Shown piece by piece: positions 32,142 to 40,153 of a DNA stretch of 64,000 nt. A program made the position numbers and the translations under genes. Origin of the DNA: Psychrobacter sp. P11G3. GTDB taxonomy: Bacteria; Pseudomonadota; Gammaproteobacteria; Pseudomonadales; Moraxellaceae. Numbering within the stretch: the first letter of the stretch is position 1; the number at the start of each line of letters is the position of its first letter. Where the stretch lies: the NCBI RefSeq assembly GCF_001435845.1, contig NZ_CM003596.1, forward strand, positions 248,001 through 312,000. The letters are read 5' to 3'. The notes under the pieces are model-generated. The model saw only the letters and a program-made list of their open reading frames with translations. It had not been told where the DNA came from and did not search any database.

Positions 32142-33341
32142 ATGACTGATCATGCTTCGTGCTCAACTGTTCTATCTGCCCCAAAAATCGCCATCATCGG
32201 TGGTGGCCTAACGGGATTGCTTACCGCAACACTATTAGAGCGTGCGTCAAACCAATCAAGCTCGTCATCTAACACCCCGCAAATCACTATCTTTGAAAAA
32301 TCACGTAGTGTAGGCCGTTTAGCGACCCGCTATCGCAGCGATAGTGAGACTGGTAAAAACTGGCAATGGTCGTTCGGTGCGCAGTTTTTTACTGCGAAAA
32401 CTGCTGACTTTCAACAGTTTATCGCGCCTTGGTTAGATACAGGGTTGCTACAGCCGTGGTGTGCTGAAGTGGTTGAGTTAACGCCTGCAAGTGACAATGA
32501 GCAGTCGCCTAATATCCAAAGCAAAGAGCAATGGGACGCGGTGCATGCACGCTATATCAGCACACCGAAAATGACCAGTTGGGGCCGTGAATTGGCCGCC
32601 GCGCTCAAGCATACGACCATAGTATTTAAGACCCGTGTCGCACCGCTCACTCAGTATTTGCACCGTCAAAACCCACAGCAGTCTCAGAACCAAACTTACA
32701 ATCCAAACAGCAATCAAACTGAGCTATTTGACGAAACTGGCGCCAGTCTCGGTTGGTTTGATTGGGTGATATGTACAGCGCCAAATGGTCAGGCGGTAGA
32801 GCTGATAGCGGATAGCGGTTTTGCTCAACAAGACAAAATTACTAAACCTCAAATGCAAGCCTGCTATACGTTGATGCTTGGTTGGGATGATGTGCAAAAA
32901 CTACCTGAGACATTAAATGGCCAGCTAACACCGCAATGGGATGTCGCTTATTTAAATAGCGCTATTCTCGATAGGATATTTATTGAGCATCAAAAACCTG
33001 CTCATGGTGAACTACTACCAAGTGTCACCATTCATGCACGTAATGACTGGTCAGAAGCCCATGTCGATGAGGACATAGAGTTAGTCGAAGAACAATTATT
33101 ACAGGCGGCAAAACGAGCATTAAATTGGAATGAAGCTAGCGCACCTAGCCAAACAGACTGTCATCGTTGGCGCTATGCAGCTACTATCGTAAATCAGGAT
33201 ACTGAAGAGTTAGGCATCTTAATCGATGCAACCAAGCAATGGATCGTCAGTGGTGACTGGTGTGCGAAAGGTAATATAGAAAGCTGCTATCGGATGGCGC
33301 AGCAAACTGTTAAGGCAGTCATGCAAACGCAACAAGCGTAA
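32142..33341 (+). CDS. Renalase-like FAD-dependent amine oxidase family protein
   Basis: A 399-residue flavoprotein with an N-terminal dinucleotide-binding motif KIAIIGGGLTGLLTATLLE (15-33), FEKSRSVGRLATR and a WSFGAQFFTAKT segment typical of renalase-like NAD(P)/FAD oxidoreductases. The C-terminal WIVSGDWCAKGNIESCYRMA fits the FAD-binding closing motif. Two short polar insertions (SNQSSSSSN; QQSQNQTYNPNSNQ) resemble those in other proteins of this window. Bacterial renalases oxidise aberrant dihydro-NAD(P) isomers; whether this one does is not shown by sequence. Confidence 0.78.
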   Translation: MTDHASCSTVLSAPKIAIIGGGLTGLLTATLLERASNQSSSSSNTPQITIFEKSRSVGRLATRYRSDSETGKNWQWSFGAQFFTAKTADFQQFIAPWLDTGLLQPWCAEVVELTPASDNEQSPNIQSKEQWDAVHARYISTPKMTSWGRELAAALKHTTIVFKTRVAPLTQYLHRQNPQQSQNQTYNPNSNQTELFDETGASLGWFDWVICTAPNGQAVELIADSGFAQQDKITKPQMQACYTLMLGWDDVQKLPETLNGQLTPQWDVAYLNSAILDRIFIEHQKPAHGELLPSVTIHARNDWSEAHVDEDIELVEEQLLQAAKRALNWNEASAPSQTDCHRWRYAATIVNQDTEELGILIDATKQWIVSGDWCAKGNIESCYRMAQQTVKAVMQTQQA

Positions 33342-33901
33342 AATCCGTGCTCATTATTTTGCATCATTTAACGATATTTGGTTTTAGCAAAATGTAAGCA
33401 AAAAAAGGCCCACAGAGGAGGTACTGTGGGCTGAGGAAAACGGGTCATGTATTAGCTACACAGGCCGTGGTCAAGAGTTGTTGTAATTATTGGTGCTCTC
33501 TACTGTTATTTATAAGGGTAGTAATTATCGATACAATAGGTGGAGATATTTACTTCGCTATTTATATTTACTGATTTAAGTGTACAAGTGTTCTGGTACA
33601 GTCGCTATGATAGCGCAATTGAGTGCTGTCTGGCGGTTTTGGTTACAGTATATTACGTTGTAAAAATTCAAAAGACGCAAAGAGTTGTATGAAGTACTGA
33701 TATTTAGAGTAAGTAGCGGAGGTTTATGGTGAAATCATTGATAAAGGCTTCCAATAATTTCAATACGTTATGTCGATAAGAGAGCATCTAGTCGATCTTA
33801 ATACCTTTGATAACTTAATCGCTGCAGAGATGGCATGACGCCTTGTCCGAAAAATGCTAAGCTATCTGCCATTATTATGTTCATATTAAACTGGGTTTGC
33901 C
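33342..33901. other. Intergenic region with a minus-strand transcript candidate
   Basis: No protein gene is supported in these 560 bp. Facing away from pgsA on the minus strand there is a promoter-like pair and a terminator, listed separately as a candidate sRNA. Between 33540 and 33901 only AT-rich sequence is seen. Confidence 0.5.
33401..33502 (-). ncRNA. Candidate small RNA of about 100 nt
   Basis: On the minus strand a sigma-70-like pair TTGTAT (33536-33531) and TATAAA (33514-33509) is spaced by 16 bp, placing a start near 33502. About 75 nt later comes GCCCACAG (33431-33424), loop TACCTCCT, CTGTGGGC (33415-33408), then seven T counting past one C. The terminator has no protein gene to serve: the nearest minus-strand gene upstream begins beyond 34 kb and has its own terminator. 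The loop CCUCCU is complementary to Shine-Dalgarno sequences. No known sRNA family was recognised. Confidence 0.45.
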
Positions 33902-34585
33902 ATGACTGACAGCACGCATTTGCATACGCAGGAAGAACCGCCAAGTTCGCAAAATACCAAGAGTATTTTTAACTTGCCTAACAACCTTACGATTGCGCGT
34001 ATCTTGATGATTCCGCTATTTGTTGCGATTGCCTATTGGCCGCCAGCCATGGGTATCGGTATGCCTGCGATTTCAGATAATGTCATTGCGCGCGTTGGGA
34101 TGAGCGAGTTTAGCGATAGCTTATTACGCCATTTGTTATTGACTGGCGTCTTTATTATTGCTGCGATTACCGATTGGCTCGATGGCTATTTTGCTCGTAA
34201 ACTTAATGTCATGTCAGCCTTTGGTCGCTTTTTGGACCCTGTTGCTGATAAGTTAATGGTAGCTGTAGCGCTCATCGTTCTGGTACAGTGGCATCCCAAT
34301 ATCATTATGGCGATAGCGGCTATCGTCATTATCTCGCGCGAGATCGCAGTATCAGCATTACGCGAGTGGATGGCGGAGCTGGGTAAAAGCACTAGCGTCG
34401 CAGTATCCTATGTTGGCAAATTAAAAACTACGTTCCAGATGGTAGCAATTACCGTACTACTGCTTAATTGGCAGTCGCTTGAAACCATCGGTTATGTATT
34501 AATGGTCGCTGCTGTGATACTTACTTTATGGTCGATGATGATTTACCTAAAAGCCGCTTGGCCTTATTTAAAGCAAAGCGGGTAG
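33902..34585 (+). CDS. pgsA: CDP-diacylglycerol-glycerol-3-phosphate 3-phosphatidyltransferase
   Basis: Makes phosphatidylglycerol phosphate, committed step to PG and cardiolipin, in the inner membrane. The CDP-alcohol phosphotransferase signature is complete: Asp91, Asp94-Gly95, Ala98-Arg99, Gly108, Asp112 and Asp116 in TDWLDGYFARK and GRFLDPVADK. Length 227 compares with 182 in E. coli; the extra residues are a polar N-terminus (about 25) and a segment at 50-75 after the first membrane helix. NNLTIARILMIPLFV is the conserved start of the domain. A strong terminator follows. Confidence 0.9.
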   Translation: MTDSTHLHTQEEPPSSQNTKSIFNLPNNLTIARILMIPLFVAIAYWPPAMGIGMPAISDNVIARVGMSEFSDSLLRHLLLTGVFIIAAITDWLDGYFARKLNVMSAFGRFLDPVADKLMVAVALIVLVQWHPNIIMAIAAIVIISREIAVSALREWMAELGKSTSVAVSYVGKLKTTFQMVAITVLLLNWQSLETIGYVLMVAAVILTLWSMMIYLKAAWPYLKQSG

Positions 34586-34625
34586 TTTCATCAGACAAAA
34601 GTAATCAGCTCAAAACTTAGACGAT

Positions 34626-34660
34626 AAAAAACGCCAGTCGCATTAGCCACTGGCGTTTTT
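34626..34660. terminator. Bidirectional terminator between pgsA and the PNPOx-family gene
   Basis: Perfect 12-bp stem AAAAACGCCAGT (34626-34637) with ACTGGCGTTTTT (34649-34660) separates convergent genes. Confidence 0.9.
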
Positions 34661-34687
34661 GTTTTTATTACTTATTATTCAGATAGT

Positions 34688-35182
34688 TTATAGTGTCACT
34701 GAGTTGTTTTCACCTAAGTTGGTCGCTTTCTTACCGTCCATTACCGCAGCAGTAGTCATCTTAAACATGTTGACGACTGAGCTACCGCTTAGCCAGTATT
34801 CTGCACCATGTGGAACGACTTTAATTAACTGGACGTTTGGATCTTCTTTACCTTGCTCATAAAATGCATTGTAAATTGGCGACCATAGCTCGTCTAGCTT
34901 CTCTTGGTCTTCGACCAATTCCGCTTTACCGTTAATCGAGACGTAATCTTTTGAATCTTGACTGACATAAGCCAAGTTCACTTGTGGGTCTTTTTCAATA
35001 TCTTTAATGGTTTCAGTTGTTTTATCACCAATGAACCAAATCTCTTTTGCGCCAATGCTCGTCTCGCTAGTAGTCATTGGGCAGGCATGTAAATGGCCTT
35101 CATGAGTACGAGTGGTCATCATGGCAAATTTCACTTCTTTTACCAGTTCTTGTACTTTATCGATATGGTCTTGTCTACTCAT
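34688..35182 (-). CDS. Pyridoxamine 5'-phosphate oxidase-family (general stress protein 26-like)
   Basis: A split-barrel flavin-binding-type protein of 164 residues. The pattern FAMMTTRTHEGHLHACPMTT, EIWFIGDKTTETIKDI and VNLAYVSQDSKDYVSINGKAEL matches the YdaG/GS26 group of the PNPOx-like family; the C-terminal EYWLSGSSVVNMFKM is also typical. Such proteins bind FMN, FAD or F420 and are stress-linked, with no fixed reaction. AAGGAAA precedes the start. It is monocistronic. Confidence 0.82.
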   Translation of the reverse strand: MSRQDHIDKVQELVKEVKFAMMTTRTHEGHLHACPMTTSETSIGAKEIWFIGDKTTETIKDIEKDPQVNLAYVSQDSKDYVSINGKAELVEDQEKLDELWSPIYNAFYEQGKEDPNVQLIKVVPHGAEYWLSGSSVVNMFKMTTAAVMDGKKATNLGENNSVTL

Positions 35183-35663
35183 AGTAAATTTCCTTTTTTA
35201 TAGTGTTTTAATTGGGCCTGTATAGCGTTGTTTTAATTAGCCGAATTGAACAGTTGATTATTTATAGTAATTTTTCTTTAGGCTAGAATGTCTAACCATT
35301 AAATAAGTTCAAAAGTTAAACGTCATCGTCGCCTTAACAACTGAGACTAGAATACCGAGTTGTCACCCTACATTTATATAGGTTCCCAGTAATGCGATGT
35401 GAGTGTTTGTAAGGAATATGGAGGTTAGGTAAAAATTGTGACAGCGTAGATTTGAGCGTTCTATTTTTCGATGGATTAATCAAAAACGATTTAAAAAGAT
35501 ACTTTTTTAATTTATTGATCCACAAATAGTAAGTCGCGATAGAACGCAACTTATCGGCAATTTATCTTGGTTTAGACCTGCTTATTACAGGTCTTCTTGT
35601 TATAATACCCAGACCATTTACTTAGCATGGCAGAGATGCCTTGATCTTACGGATTATGCCTTT
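35183..35663. other. Intergenic region upstream of purL
   Basis: The 481-bp gap is AT-rich and has no supported gene. Its right end carries the purL promoter and an inverted repeat, listed separately. Confidence 0.5.
35574..35606 (+). promoter_or_regulatory. purL promoter with an overlapping inverted repeat
   Basis: TGTTATAAT at 35598-35606 is an extended -10 element. No good -35 is seen; that position is occupied by a perfect 7-bp inverted repeat AGACCTG (35574-35580) and CAGGTCT (35588-35594). A start near 35612 gives a 50-nt leader to the purL ATG. The repeat does not resemble the enterobacterial PurR box. Confidence 0.5.
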
Positions 35664-38600
35664 ATGATGACCATCGCCGGACAACCGTTTCTTACCGATT
35701 TTCAGACGCAGCAACTCATCAGTCAGTTTCAGCAAAAAACCGAGCTAAATGTCAGTCAAATAAGTACACAGCAAGTGTATGTGCTATCACGAGAGCTATC
35801 TGGTGATGAACATAAAAAAGCGCTAGATTTACTGGCGGTTGACCAGTCAGCAACGCTAAATGCGCCGCAAGACAACCAATTACAAGTCATCGTTGGGCCA
35901 CGTTTTGGTACGATATCGCCATGGGCAAGTAAAGCGACAGATATCTTTAATAACTGTGAAATCGAGATTAATCGTGTTGAGCGTGTCGTTGTTTATACGT
36001 TGACAGTTGATGGTGACTCAGGCGAAAAACTACCAGTAGACGCCGAGCAGTTATTGTTTGACCGTATGACTCAGAGCTTGGTCTATGACTTGAGCGATGT
36101 CAGTAAATTGTTTGATGATCAAGCGCCAGCCTCATTGAACCATATCGACGTGATCGGAAAAGGTCAGTCAGCACTAGAGTCTGCCAATACAGAATTCGGT
36201 TTTGCGTTATCAAGTGAAGATATTGATTATCTGATGAATGCCTATGTCAATGAGTTGAAACGCAACCCAACTGACGTTGAGCTGATGATGTTTGCACAGG
36301 CAAACTCAGAGCATTGCCGTCATAAGATCTTTAATGCTCAGTGGACAGTCGATGGCGAAATACAGCCAAAGTCACTGTTCCAAATGATTAAAAACACTTA
36401 CCAGTCTAATCCACAAGGTATCTTGTCAGCGTATAAAGACAATGCTGCGGTCATGGCAGGGTCTGATGGCATGCGTTTTTATCCTATCCCAACCGACGCG
36501 ATGGATACCAATTCAATTCATCCTTACGACTTTCATCAAGAAAACATCGATATCTTAATGAAGGTCGAGACGCACAATCATCCAACAGCGATTGCCCCGT
36601 ATTCGGGTGCGGCAACAGGTGCTGGCGGTGAGATTCGTGACGAAGGCGCGACTGGTCGTGGCGGTAAGCCAAAAGCGGGTCTAACAGGATTCCACGTGTC
36701 ACATCTGCATATTCCAGAGCTAGCTGAAAAGTGGGAGCAGTCAGGTCAATTAAGCACGCAGGATTATGGTACGCCAGATCGTATGGCAACCAGCCTTGAG
36801 ATCATGACCGAAGCGCCATTAGGCTCAGCCAATTTCTCAAACGAGTTTGGTCGACCAAATCTATGTGGTTACTTCCGTAGTTTTCAGCTAGATACCTCTG
36901 CGGCAAAAGACGGTAGCGAGATGCGCGGCTATCATAAGCCAATCATGCTGGCAGGTGGTTACGGCAATATCAAACGCAACCTGATTGAAAAAAATGCGAT
37001 TCGAAAAGGCGATTTACTCATCGTCCTTGGTGGCCCTGCGATGCAAATCGGTCTGGGCGGTGGTGCCGCATCGTCAGTCGATAGTGGTGACCTTGATGAA
37101 GGTTTGGATTTTGCCTCAGTTCAGCGCGATAACGCTGAGATGGAGCGTCGTTGCCAAGAAGTCCTTGATCGCTGCTGGGCCTTAGCTGGTAATGAAGAGT
37201 CGGGCGATGATGTCGATGTAAGTAATAACAGTAAAGACGGCAACCCAATTGTCTCACTACATGATGTAGGGGCAGGTGGTCTGTCTAATGCAATGCCAGA
37301 GCTGGTCAATGATCATGAAATGGGCGCGCATCTGAACTTGCGTAAGATTCCATCATTAGAAGCTGGCATGTCGCCAATGGCCATCTGGTCAAACGAAGCG
37401 CAAGAACGTTATGTGCTGGCGATTCGCCCAGAGAGTAAAGATCAGTTCGATGCTATCTGTGCCCGTGAGCGCTGCCCATATGCTATCTTGGGCGAGGCGA
37501 CGGATATCCGTCAGCTAATCGTTGATGATGAGCTGTTGGACGAGCAACCAGTCGATATGCCGATGCAAGTACTGCTCGGCGGTACACCAAAAATGCAACG
37601 CAGCTTTGAGCGTACCGAGAGCACGTTACCAGCATTAGAGCTTGATGACGTTAATCTAGCCGAGTCAATTACCGATGTATTGCGTCACCCAACTGTCGCT
37701 AGCAAATCATTCTTGATTAGCATTGGTGACCGTTCTATCACGGGTATGGTCGTGCGTGATCAGTATGTCGGTCGCTATCAAGTGCCTGTATCAGATTGTG
37801 CGGTGACTGCTTCTGGCTTAGTGGCGCTAGATGGTCAGCCAATGACTGGCGAAGCCATGAGTGTCGGTGAGCGTACGCCTGTTGCGCTTATCAGTCCAAA
37901 AGCCTCTGCGCGCCTAGCAGTCGGTGAAGCGATTACTAACATCGCTGGTGCGCGTATCGCTCAGTTGTCTGATATCACGATGTCAGCGAACTGGATGGCC
38001 GCGTGTGGTGATGATGTAGAAGATGCTGCATTGTTCGACGCTGTCCATGCCGTTGGCGAAGAGCTATGCCCAGCACTGGGTATTGCTATCCCAGTCGGTA
38101 AAGACTCGCTATCGATGCGTGCTAACTGGACTGACAACGACAATGGCGAAAATCAAGACAAGTCAGTTGTGTCACCAATGAGCTTGGTCGTAACGGCGTT
38201 TGCGCCTGTCGTTGACGTGGCAAAAACGCTAACGCCTGAGCTAATCAATGGCGACAGTGCGTTTTACCGTATTGACTTGTCTAAAGGCAAGCTACGTCTA
38301 GGTGGCTCCATCCTTGCGCAAACGCTCAGCCAATTGGGTAACGACTGCCCAGATCTAGCGCAGCCAAGCGACTTGATCGACTTTTTTAACTTTATCCAAG
38401 CAGGTAATGCGCAAGGCGTCATCAGCGCCTATCACGATATCGGTGATGGTGGTTTACTAGCGACTATCGCAGAGATGCAGTTCACTAGCCGTCAAGGTAT
38501 CAAGCTGTCATTAAATGATGATAACTTACTCGGTCAGCTGTTCAGTGAAGAGCTGGGTGCGGTCATCCAAGTACTGCCAGAAAACGTCGCCGCTCTCATG

Positions 38601-39689
38601 CAATTGGCAGAAGAGTTTAACGTCAGCGATATGCTCAGCCTCGTTGGTCAAAGTTCTGAAGAAGATAGCCTATTAATCCAAACGCCTTTGCACATGGGTG
38701 ACGATACCTTACGCTTTAGCCGTACTGAGTTGCAGCAAGCGTGGACACAGGTCAGCTATCAAATCGCGCGTCGCCGTGATAACCCAGCGTGCGTACAGCA
38801 AGAGTATGACTTGATTAGCGACGCGAGCCATAAAGGTCTGATCGCTGCGCCAAACTTTGATCTGAATCAAAAAGTGGAAGCGCCTTATGTAAACAGCCGC
38901 GCTGATGCTAATAACAGCCAACCAAGAGTCGCCATCCTCCGTGAGCAAGGCGTTAATGGTCAGACGGAAATGGCAGCAGGCTTTACCCAAGCAGGCTTTG
39001 AAGCGGTCGATGTACACATGAGCGATCTACTGAGCGGTCGTATCAACCTACGTGACTTCGATGGTTTGGTCGCGTGTGGTGGCTTTAGTTATGGTGACGT
39101 ACTCGGCGCAGGCTCTGGCTGGGCGAACTCTATCTTGTTCCATGACGAGCTACGCATGCAGTTTGTGCGCTTCTTTGCCCGTCCTGATACCTTTAGCTTG
39201 GGTGTCTGTAATGGCTGTCAGATGATGGCGCAGTTAAAAGATCTGATCCCAGGTGCAGAAAACTTCCCACGTTTCGTCGCGAACAAATCGGCTCGATTTG
39301 AAGCGCGTACGGTCAACGTAAAAGTTGAACGTACCAAGTCGATCCTGTTCAAAGGCATGCAAGACAGTATCTTGCCAATCGCTGTGGCGCATGGTGAAGG
39401 CTATGCCACGCTGGACAATACCGAGATCGACGGTATGGCAAACCACGGTCAGCTCGCTATGCGTTATGTCGATAGTCAAGGTCATCCAACCGAGACCTAT
39501 CCGCTCAATCCAAACGGTTCGCTCGGCGGGGTTACGGGTCTATGTAGCACCGACGGTCGCGTTACGATCATGATGCCGCATCCTGAGCGTAATCTAAAAG
39601 CGTATAACCACAGCTGGAAACCAGAAGAATGGGACGAGGACGGCGCGTGGATGCGTATGTTCCGTAATGCCCGAGCTTGGTTGCGCTAG
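35664..39689 (+). CDS. purL: Phosphoribosylformylglycinamidine synthase
   Basis: Large single-chain FGAM synthase of 1341 residues (E. coli 1295), fourth step of de novo purine synthesis. The N-terminal PurS-like domain is followed by two AIRS-type halves with EIRDEGATGRGGKPKAG and SLHDVGAGGLSNAMPELV, and a C-terminal glutaminase with FSYGDVLGAG, the nucleophile Cys1182 in GVCNGCQMMAQ and the catalytic MMPHPERN. The start has two ATGs in a row and only a weak ribosome binding site. Monocistronic, with an extended -10 promoter upstream and a terminator downstream. Confidence 0.97.
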   Translation: MMTIAGQPFLTDFQTQQLISQFQQKTELNVSQISTQQVYVLSRELSGDEHKKALDLLAVDQSATLNAPQDNQLQVIVGPRFGTISPWASKATDIFNNCEIEINRVERVVVYTLTVDGDSGEKLPVDAEQLLFDRMTQSLVYDLSDVSKLFDDQAPASLNHIDVIGKGQSALESANTEFGFALSSEDIDYLMNAYVNELKRNPTDVELMMFAQANSEHCRHKIFNAQWTVDGEIQPKSLFQMIKNTYQSNPQGILSAYKDNAAVMAGSDGMRFYPIPTDAMDTNSIHPYDFHQENIDILMKVETHNHPTAIAPYSGAATGAGGEIRDEGATGRGGKPKAGLTGFHVSHLHIPELAEKWEQSGQLSTQDYGTPDRMATSLEIMTEAPLGSANFSNEFGRPNLCGYFRSFQLDTSAAKDGSEMRGYHKPIMLAGGYGNIKRNLIEKNAIRKGDLLIVLGGPAMQIGLGGGAASSVDSGDLDEGLDFASVQRDNAEMERRCQEVLDRCWALAGNEESGDDVDVSNNSKDGNPIVSLHDVGAGGLSNAMPELVNDHEMGAHLNLRKIPSLEAGMSPMAIWSNEAQERYVLAIRPESKDQFDAICARERCPYAILGEATDIRQLIVDDELLDEQPVDMPMQVLLGGTPKMQRSFERTESTLPALELDDVNLAESITDVLRHPTVASKSFLISIGDRSITGMVVRDQYVGRYQVPVSDCAVTASGLVALDGQPMTGEAMSVGERTPVALISPKASARLAVGEAITNIAGARIAQLSDITMSANWMAACGDDVEDAALFDAVHAVGEELCPALGIAIPVGKDSLSMRANWTDNDNGENQDKSVVSPMSLVVTAFAPVVDVAKTLTPELINGDSAFYRIDLSKGKLRLGGSILAQTLSQLGNDCPDLAQPSDLIDFFNFIQAGNAQGVISAYHDIGDGGLLATIAEMQFTSRQGIKLSLNDDNLLGQLFSEELGAVIQVLPENVAALMQLAEEFNVSDMLSLVGQSSEEDSLLIQTPLHMGDDTLRFSRTELQQAWTQVSYQIARRRDNPACVQQEYDLISDASHKGLIAAPNFDLNQKVEAPYVNSRADANNSQPRVAILREQGVNGQTEMAAGFTQAGFEAVDVHMSDLLSGRINLRDFDGLVACGGFSYGDVLGAGSGWANSILFHDELRMQFVRFFARPDTFSLGVCNGCQMMAQLKDLIPGAENFPRFVANKSARFEARTVNVKVERTKSILFKGMQDSILPIAVAHGEGYATLDNTEIDGMANHGQLAMRYVDSQGHPTETYPLNPNGSLGGVTGLCSTDGRVTIMMPHPERNLKAYNHSWKPEEWDEDGAWMRMFRNARAWLR

Positions 39690-40153
39690 TCGCAAACCTA
39701 GAGGCTTGATTAGCTTCGTCAAACTTGCTGAGCCTACGACATGTAGTGCTTGCGCATGTTTTCCTCGCTACTCAAACCTCTAGCAATTGCTTATAGTTTT
39801 AGATAGCTGTTTTTGAAGTAAAAAGGTGTGCTTCGGCTCACCTTTTTTGTATTTGGGATTTGGATGTTTTTAGGAGTAGGGGAGCTATCTCCCGCCTGCC
39901 ACTTGTATCTGCTAGTCTAGGCGCGGCGCTGGCTATGGTTTGGGTCGTCGCTTGCTTCGCGTCGCCACCCCAAAACCTAGCTACCGCAACTTGCCCAAAC
40001 TATCAGGATACCGCTACAGTCGGGGCTAAACTGCCTATACAATGCAGGTATAATGTACTAATCAAATACTAGTTTTAAGGGACAGAGATATCTAATTAAA
40101 AGATAAAAAGCCATTTCTGATATGAGTGTCTAACTTTAGATATAGAGTCGATT
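39690..40153. other. Intergenic region between purL and the ABC-3C locus
   Basis: After the purL terminator the region 39880-40045 is markedly GC-richer than its surroundings and full of self-complementary stretches: GGGGAG/CTCCC at 39888-39902, and an imperfect long stem joining about 39938-39952 to 39960-39977. A 70-codon plus-strand frame (39860-40072) lies over it but looks accidental. The last 80 bp are AT-rich and belong to the accessory block. Possibly a dispersed structured repeat; see findings. Confidence 0.45.
39820..39848 (+). terminator. Terminator after purL
   Basis: AAAAAGGTGTGC pairs with GCTCACCTTTTTT around a TTCG tetraloop, with one T-T mismatch, about 130 bp after the stop. 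Confidence 0.75.

Noticed and set aside
33368..33448. 26-codon minus-strand frame MTRFPQPTVPPLWAFF as a leader peptide
   Set aside because: It runs through the terminator stem and T-run and has no ribosome binding site; the codons mirror the hairpin.
39860..40072. 70-codon plus-strand frame as a gene
   Set aside because: No ribosome binding site, biased composition explained by the GC-rich structured DNA, no recognised family.
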